Source of the DNA: Zoroaster sp. YZ-2022
Taxonomy: Eukaryota > Echinodermata > Asteroidea > Forcipulatida > Zoroasteridae
Length of the DNA: 64,000 nucleotides
NCBI GenBank assembly: GCA_029582265.1
Contig: CM055823.1
Span: 26,524,569-26,588,568, forward strand
Reading direction: 5' to 3'
Of this stretch, positions 58,146-64,000 are shown one piece after another. The translations under genes and the position numbers were made by a program. The notes under the pieces were generated by a model, which was not told where the DNA came from, searched no databases, and was given only the letters and a program-made list of their open reading frames with translations. Positions within the stretch are counted from its first letter, which is position 1, and every line of letters starts with the position of its first letter.

Positions 58146-58320
58146 ACATAATACAGTGTGAAATAACAGGAGGCTTCATTTACATACATTATTCAGACTC
58201 AGTAAAATGTGGTGGGCGTGAACTTGTGAAGACAATCACAAATCTGCCAGGTCATTCCACTGTTCATATGTACACCTGGTCCCACAAAAATGAGAGTTAA
58301 AGGGACAGTACCGTCACGAT

Positions 58321-58690
58321 CATCATAATAATAATGTTGACTTATATCACGCACGTATCCACCAAATTGGTGCTCAAGGCGCATTATATTATTACCCCTG
58401 CTCATCGGGCGCATAAATCATTCCTGAAACCATCTCAGCTCCCTGGGGAGTATACATGTACAGCTCAATTGCTGCCATTACAGCGCATATAGGGCTAATC
58501 AAACACAACAACCAACTCTGCCCTCACAGGTACCCATTTACCCCTGGGTGGAGAGAAGCAATTATGGTAAAGTGTCTTGCTCAAGGACACAAACACCATG
58601 GTCGCGGTTGGGATTCGAACCCACATTCTGACGACTCAGCCATCAGAACACAAATCTGACGCACTAAACTGCTCGACCATGGCACTCCAC
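58321..58690 (-). mobile_element. tRNA-derived SINE (minus strand)
   Basis: (ATA)n, GCACGTATCCACCAAATTGG, AAGTGTCTTGCTCAAGGAC, GGGATTCGAACCC, CTCGACCATGGCAC. Inverse of the SINE type at 9434-10154. Confidence 0.85.
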
Positions 58691-58796
58691 TGATCGGAGC
58701 AGACTTTCAACAGGGCATGGAATCAGTGTCCCAGTTTAAGATGAACACAGTGACTGAAAATTACTGGCTCATTTATACAACAGCAATGGTAATAGA

Positions 58797-59098
58797 CAGG
58801 CCTGTGATTTCTCAGGATTTTTTCCTGATTTCAGGATTTTTGTACAAAAGTTTTTTGCCTAAAAAGTTTCTTGAAAGAAGAGAAGTTATTAGTGGCCACC
58901 AAGGAAAGAAAGAAGTACATGGTAACCTGTATTGTGTCCAAACCTCTAGTTTCTTGTTTGTGGGGATAATGTGGACAGTCTGTAAATCCTCCAAAATTAA
59001 ACATCCAGGAGGTTCAGGGGGGCTTTGTCCTCGAGACCAAAGGGAGACCCAGGCCAGCTACCCATTTTTCAGGATTTTTTTACTTTTGTCAAATCACA
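58797..59098 (+). mobile_element. CAGG-type hAT-like element, one minisatellite unit
   Basis: CAGGCCTGTGATTTCTCAGG to TTTTGTCAAATCACA. The shortest copy; a single 58-bp unit, so a candidate for the ancestral form. Confidence 0.75.
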
Positions 59099-59179
59099 AT
59101 ATGATGTTATCATGTGGAGTGTTATTTTCAGTCAGGTTCCATGCCCTGTTGATCGTAATGATATTGTCCCTTTACATGG

Positions 59180-59625
59180 AAGTCGGCATTTATTTTTCAA
59201 AATTGAGGTTTGTTTACTTCCAAATTATGTAGACAAATCTGTGAAATTCCCAGAAAATTTATACTTTCTAATAATTTAGTTTGTAAAATTTGACTTTGTA
59301 AATCATGCTACCTACAGTATGTGACTTGGTTATTGTGGGATTTCTATAGGATACCCACTCTGATTCTACTCGTTGGGAAGTCTGGACATGTTCAAGGAAT
59401 TTGGGGAGTATAGTTGATGAAGCCTATTTTCATTGGTACAATAGACATGTTTGTCCACAATAGCAGACAATGACCAATCCCTGTTTTGACTGCCAGATGC
59501 CCACTTCCTGTTTGTCAGTTAGCCCATTGGATCCTCTGTGTCTGTGCGTGTATCATCTGTATACAAAGTCCACAGTGATCAGTGAACAATTTACGTATTG
59601 TTATTGGGTCTATTGTTTGGGTTTA
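59180..59625. other. Nothing recognised
   Basis: No supported gene or element end. Confidence 0.45.
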
Positions 59626-59984
59626 CCCTAACCTTCCCAAATCCTCCAAAATCCTCTTTGCTAAAGTGAAGAATTTTGAAGGATTGAGGTTACATGCTAC
59701 ATGCTCTTTGCTAAAGGAAAGGATTTTGGAGGATTGAGGTTATTAGGCATACTTGCCTTTCCATGGTACATGTACATCCATGTTTGTTGTAGTGATTGCA
59801 AGGTCAGTGCTTGGGTCAGTGGACACTGTTTAATGCTCCATGCATGCAGGGAGGGTCCCTGGCCATGTACATGTATCACAGATTAGAAACACATGTGTGC
59901 ATACATGTCATGTGCTTGCTTTACTACTGAAGGATTTTGGAGGATTCAGGTTATGTGTAGGCAAATGGGCCTAGGGAGTTGGGG
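59626..59984. mobile_element. TTAA element, reversed copy of 60149-61242
   Basis: CCCTAACCTTCCCAAATCC to CCTAGGGAGTTGGGG; TTTA left, TTAA right (59985-59988). It carries one terminal unit where the neighbour has an array. Confidence 0.85.
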
Positions 59985-60148
59985 TTAAAAAAAACATTCA
60001 AAAAATGGCAGTCTAATTCAAATTGCATTTTGAATTTACAATTATAAAAACATCAAAGGTATAAAGAAAATATTTAAACAAAATTATAACCGAAACAACA
60101 ACAAAAATAATTGAAATCAAAATTTAAATCGTGAAAAGTGAACATTAA

Positions 60149-61242
60149 CCCTAACTCCCTAGGCCCATTTGCTTACACATAACCTGAATCCTTCCTAACT
60201 CCCTAGGCCCATTTGCTTACACATAACCTGAATCCTTCCTAACTCCCTAGGCCCATTTGCTTACACATAACCTGAATCCTTCCTAACTCCCTAGGCCCAT
60301 TTGCTTACACATAACCTGAATCCTTCCTAACTCCATAGGCCCATTTGCTTACACATAACCTGAATCCTTCCTAACTCCCTAGGCCCATTTGCTTACACAT
60401 AACCTGAATCCTTCCTAACTCCCTAGGCCCATTTGCTTACACATAACCTGAATCCTTCCTAACTCCCTAGGCTCATTTGCTTACACATAACCTGAATCCT
60501 TCCTAACTCCCTAGGCCCATTTGCTTACACATAACCTGAATCCTCCCTAACTCCCTAGGCCCATTTGCTTACACATAACCTGAATCCTTCCTAACTCCCT
60601 AGGCCCATTTGCTTACACATAACCTGAATCCTTCCTAACTCCCTAGGCCCATTTGCTTACACATAACCTGAATCCTTCCTAACTCCCTAGGCCCATTTGC
60701 TTACACATAACCTGAATCCTTCCTAACTCCCTAGGCCCATTTGCTTACACATAACCTGAATCCTTCCTAACTCCCTAGGCCCATTTGCTTACACATAACC
60801 TGAATCCTTCCTAACTCCCTAGGCCCATTTGCTTACACATAACCTGAATCCTTCCTAACTCCCTAGGCCCATTTGCTTACACATAACCTGAATCCTTCCT
60901 AACTCCCTAGGCCCATTTGCTTAACCTGAATCCTCCAAAGTCCTTCAGTAGTAAAGCAAGCACATGACATGTATGCACACATGTGTTTCTAATCTGTGAT
61001 ACATGTACATGGCCAGGGACCCTCCCTGCATGCATGGAGCAATAAACAGTGTCCACTGACCCAAGCACTGACCTTGCAATCACTACAACAAACATGGATG
61101 TACATGGACCATGGAAAGGCAAGTATGCCTAATAACCTCAATCCTCCAAAATCCTTCACTTTAGCAAAGAGCATGTAACCTCAATCCTTCAAAATCCTTC
61201 ACTTTGGCAAAGTGGATTTTGGAGGATTTGGGAAGGTTAGGG
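60149..61242. mobile_element. TTAA element with amplified left end
   Basis: TTAA 60145-60148 and 61243-61246. CCCTAACTCCCTAGGCCC to GGGAAGGTTAGGG. The first part (60149-60920) is a tandem array of about 18 units of 44 bp (CCTAACTCCCTAGGCCCATT, TGCTTACACATAACCTGAAT, CCTT). The rest is the inverse of 59626-59984. Confidence 0.9.
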
Positions 61243-61246
61243 TTAA

Positions 61247-61589
61247 AAATTTTATTAAATTAAATGCTGCTACTACTACTGATAAAAAAAAAATGAATGA
61301 AAACACCCCAGAATGATAATAACAAAAAAGAATGGAAGGGGGCTGCATTTGAATCATTTTGTATTACACTTGAAGGCTCCAAATTGGTTTTGCTTCCTTA
61401 GATTCATAGACGAGGAGTACGCAGAGGCTTAAAACCAGGCTGTAAATATATCAGAACAGCTTGCAATTTCTCTTGTATCGAACACATCAAAATACTGTGC
61501 CAAAAATTCATAATTTGCCATGAAAAATGAAGCATTTCATACACACACAAATATTCATCTGCCTAAAAATTATGCTATGGAAACATTTT
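61247..61589. other. Nothing recognised
   Basis: AT-rich, no gene. Confidence 0.45.
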
Positions 61590-62093
61590 CTTCCAATTAC
61601 CCGTAAACGACTTTTTAAAATTCGGACTTAACATTTGAGCGGAGTGAACAGAAATCTGTCACTCTTAAACAATGTAATGTTTACACTTTTTACAGACAAT
61701 TATCTCTTATTCAAAAGATTACACTGCAATAAAGCCTTTGTAGTATTTTTAGGGACATTTTCCATACATTTTTCTCCAACTGTTTGTGATACATTGTATC
61801 GAATTGTTAAGGCTGCAAAAGGCCTGGCAGCCTGCTGCTTCAAACAACTTATCAAACCAGCAGCACAATGTTTGCCTAATTGTTTTACTTTAACAAAAAC
61901 GACACAGTAAAGAAAAGATCGATTTAAGTGTCTTCTGTATTATGAAGGTCAATTTTGTTACCATTTACAGTACATATATTTGTGCACCACCGGAGGCATG
62001 TTTTCAACAAAAATTAAAACGGGTATCCGGGTATCCAAAGTTTCCTGATTTTGAGTATCCGGTTCCAAAAAAATCCGAAAACGCACAGCCCTA
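61590..62093. mobile_element. hAT-like element, left end missing
   Basis: Starts inside the family at CAATTACCCGTAAACGAC and ends AAACGCACAGCCCTA. Shares TTTTCAACAAAAAT and GGGTATCCGG with 27043-27422. Confidence 0.78.
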
Positions 62094-62437
62094 ATGTTTA
62101 CCCTGGTTACTCTGTCCCATTATGATTTCATGATGTGTATGGTTAATGTAGCTATTAACTCTCCTATTATCAGTGTAGTTCTTTACAAAGTGGATCCATA
62201 CTTCAAAATGTCTCAACTGGGACATATTGTGGTACACACTTTCTTATCTAAAGATTAATGGCATAGCCCAAGGCTCTTCAGAGAGATGAGGTAAACTGAA
62301 GCAGCCACCTGTTTTGTTTCATTGCAAGGCTAACTTGAAATAAACTAGTGCAGTAACTTGGGGTATACACATGCTGTGTGAAGGTCAGAACACTTTGTTT
62401 TTGTCCCATATCCAGGGGCATTTTGGGGTATCCATGT

Positions 62438-62575
62438 ACAGGGTTCGTACGGGTCATGGAAAACCTGGAAAGTCAGGGAATTTTGCTTTTGCATTTTCCA
62501 GGCCTTGAAAGTCATGGAAAAGGGTGAACTTCTTTAAAAGTCATGGAAAGTCATGGAATTTTAAGACTTATTAAA
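62438..62575. mobile_element. Dispersed repeat, AAAGTCATGGAAA words
   Basis: CAGGGTTCGTACGGGTCATGG start, then GGAAAACCTGGAAAGTC and AAAGTCATGGAA repeats. It looks like one end of a hAT-type repeat built of short words; the other end is not seen. Confidence 0.5.
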
Positions 62576-62579
62576 ACCA

Positions 62580-64000
62580 GTTCGCGTTTTTTTTCGCACC
62601 ACGGATCGGAGAGCGTCTAAACACGCCATAGGAAACTCGGGAATATTTGTAAGCATGCCCGGTTGACGTGATAACGAGCCACGTGCACAGAAGACGTGAC
62701 CACACGCTGTGGAAGCTTCCATTGTCCTTTCGGGTGACGTGAAAACACGCCATTTTGGCAGAGCTCGTGCTTCGGTTGACGTGTTATTGTGCAACACTTG
62801 TTCGTCACAAGAGCGGGGGCCGTGTAAACGGGCTCGCTTCACATGGTGGTTGTGCGGGGCACTCGTAAACCTGTTCCACACCTTTGTCTTTGTCTCGTTG
62901 AAATCTGTAAAGCTGCGTGTACTAAGATTTCTATAGACCAATTACCGTGCACCATTGTCCCATTGTTACTCGGTACCACGCCACTCGGATAATGGAAGGA
63001 ATCCTTCCTCCATGCTCGGTTGACGTGTAAATACGACGAAGAATTCTTTCGAGGGCTCGGTGGACTTCTAAAGACGCAACACCAACACGCCTCCTGGCTA
63101 TAATTCCCACGGAAAACTCGCCAATTTATCTGCTAATAAGCTAAATGGGGGTGTCTCGTCTTAGTTTCATTGACGTAACCAAAAAAAAATTCACGCAAAA
63201 AAAAACACGTGTTTGTGTGTGAAAAAGAAACCCGCACAGGGGCCCAGAAAACCTTTTTTTATTCCCAACGCAAACTGGTTTTAAAAGAAAAAGAAACGAG
63301 ACAACCGGCAATCAAAAAGACACAATTTCTGGGTCACAAGTTCACATCAAAGAAATGTCTGCCGACTTTGGAATGTTGAATGTATCAATTTGGGATTAGA
63401 GCCAAGACAAGAGTTGGGGCTATTGTTCACTTGACAATGACTGACAGGTTGTGGTTTTACACTCCCAGACCAAGAGACAATAACCTCTGGGACCTGGTTC
63501 TTGGCTGGTTTACAAGCTATTATAAACTAAACACGCGTGGGTCCCACTCTGCCTGGCACGCGGGTACCCGCTCATCTGGTTTTTGCCTAAGCAGAGTGGT
63601 AGCGGAACCAGTGTCGTTTAACGTTGAATGCTTATAAATAGATCGCGGCAGGCCGCATAGTTACAAATGCGGTGCATCAAAAACATTCTCTCTTGAAAAG
63701 AAACAAAGTTGCCGGCCAATTAAAATGTATCAATAAAGCTTCCTTCAAGATGAAATAAATCCCTCACTGGCAACAAATTATTGTTGTTCACAATTAGTTC
63801 TCGAACTGAACAAAGGAAATTTTGGGGTGTTTTTTTTTTAACCATGGAATAAAATTATAGCGTATCGATAGCGTATCGGCCGATTTATAGCGTATCGGTA
63901 TTTTTTATAGCGTATATCGGGCATGCCTGGCTAGAACACTGGTGTTATCCGAATCTACTTAGATTCGCATTGTTAATGTTGGCCGCGAATCGAAAAGTCA
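62580..64000. other. Loose GGTTGACGTG repeats, no gene
   Basis: GGTTGACGTG or GGGTGACGTG recurs near 62662, 62735, 62773 and 63019 in degenerate units. Part (62585-62630) is the inverse of 3000-3075. Short TATAGCGTATCG words repeat at 63857-63920. Open frames here (62561-62941, 63380-63637) show no domain. Confidence 0.5.

Larger units (their letters stand above)
58301..59171. mobile_element. TTAA element, AGGGACAG family, split by a SINE and a CAGG element
   Basis: Left AGGGACAGTACCGTCACG after TTAA 58297-58300; right CGTAATGATATTGTCCCT before TTTA. Two later insertions: 58321-58690 and 58797-59098. Confidence 0.8.

Noticed and set aside
62561..62941. 126-codon minus-strand frame
   Set aside because: It lies in degenerate GGTTGACGTG repeats, overlaps other open frames on the same strand, and has no recognisable domain.

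Overview
The window looks like nuclear DNA of a marine invertebrate deuterostome. An echinoderm is my best guess, at low confidence. The reasons are GT-AG introns of several kb, a conserved animal gene (TTC17), C2H2 zinc-finger and piggyBac genes, tRNA-derived SINEs, and a very dense load of short DNA transposons and minisatellites. There is no sign of operons, CRISPR, phage or prokaryotic genes.

Layout. Positions 1-26597 (+ strand) carry the 3' half of TTC17, a tetratricopeptide-repeat protein. Eleven exons (1,710 bp, 569 codons plus stop) can be joined in phase from 2167 to the TAA at 26595-26597. The remaining 93% of that interval is intron, filled with nested repeats. One intron holds a broken copy of an uncharacterised animal protein family whose motifs suggest a FEN1/XPG-like nuclease fold (1-1335). 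The intron before exon 8 holds two decayed copies of the start of exon 8. Positions 26600-34000 are repeats only. A single-exon gene for a 12-finger C2H2 protein lies at 34105-35202 (- strand). A three-exon, disabled piggyBac transposase lies at 39619-43014 (- strand). The rest, to 64000, holds no gene I can support.

Mobile DNA is the main content. I could delimit: (a) a set of TTAA-flanked elements with CCCT-type or AGGG-type ends, several of which have amplified one terminal segment into a tandem array inside the element; (b) hAT-like elements with 8-bp target duplications, whose interiors are built from short self-complementary words (GATATCG, GGGTATCC, GGAACC); (c) hAT-like CAGG-ended elements carrying internal minisatellites; (d) TA-flanked Tc1/mariner-like MITEs; (e) foldback elements; (f) SINEs and LINE 3' ends. 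Insertions are nested up to three deep. In several cases the window also contains an uninterrupted relative of the host element, so the insertion point can be read directly.

Large tandem arrays lie at 3513-4655, 7556-8156, 12888-14272, 15228-15640, 19648-20320, 36447-37048, 37480-38325, 49171-50202, 53728-54109, 55205-57195 and 60149-60920. They account for most of the long open frames that are not genes. All family assignments are from reading the sequence by eye; no alignment or database search was run.
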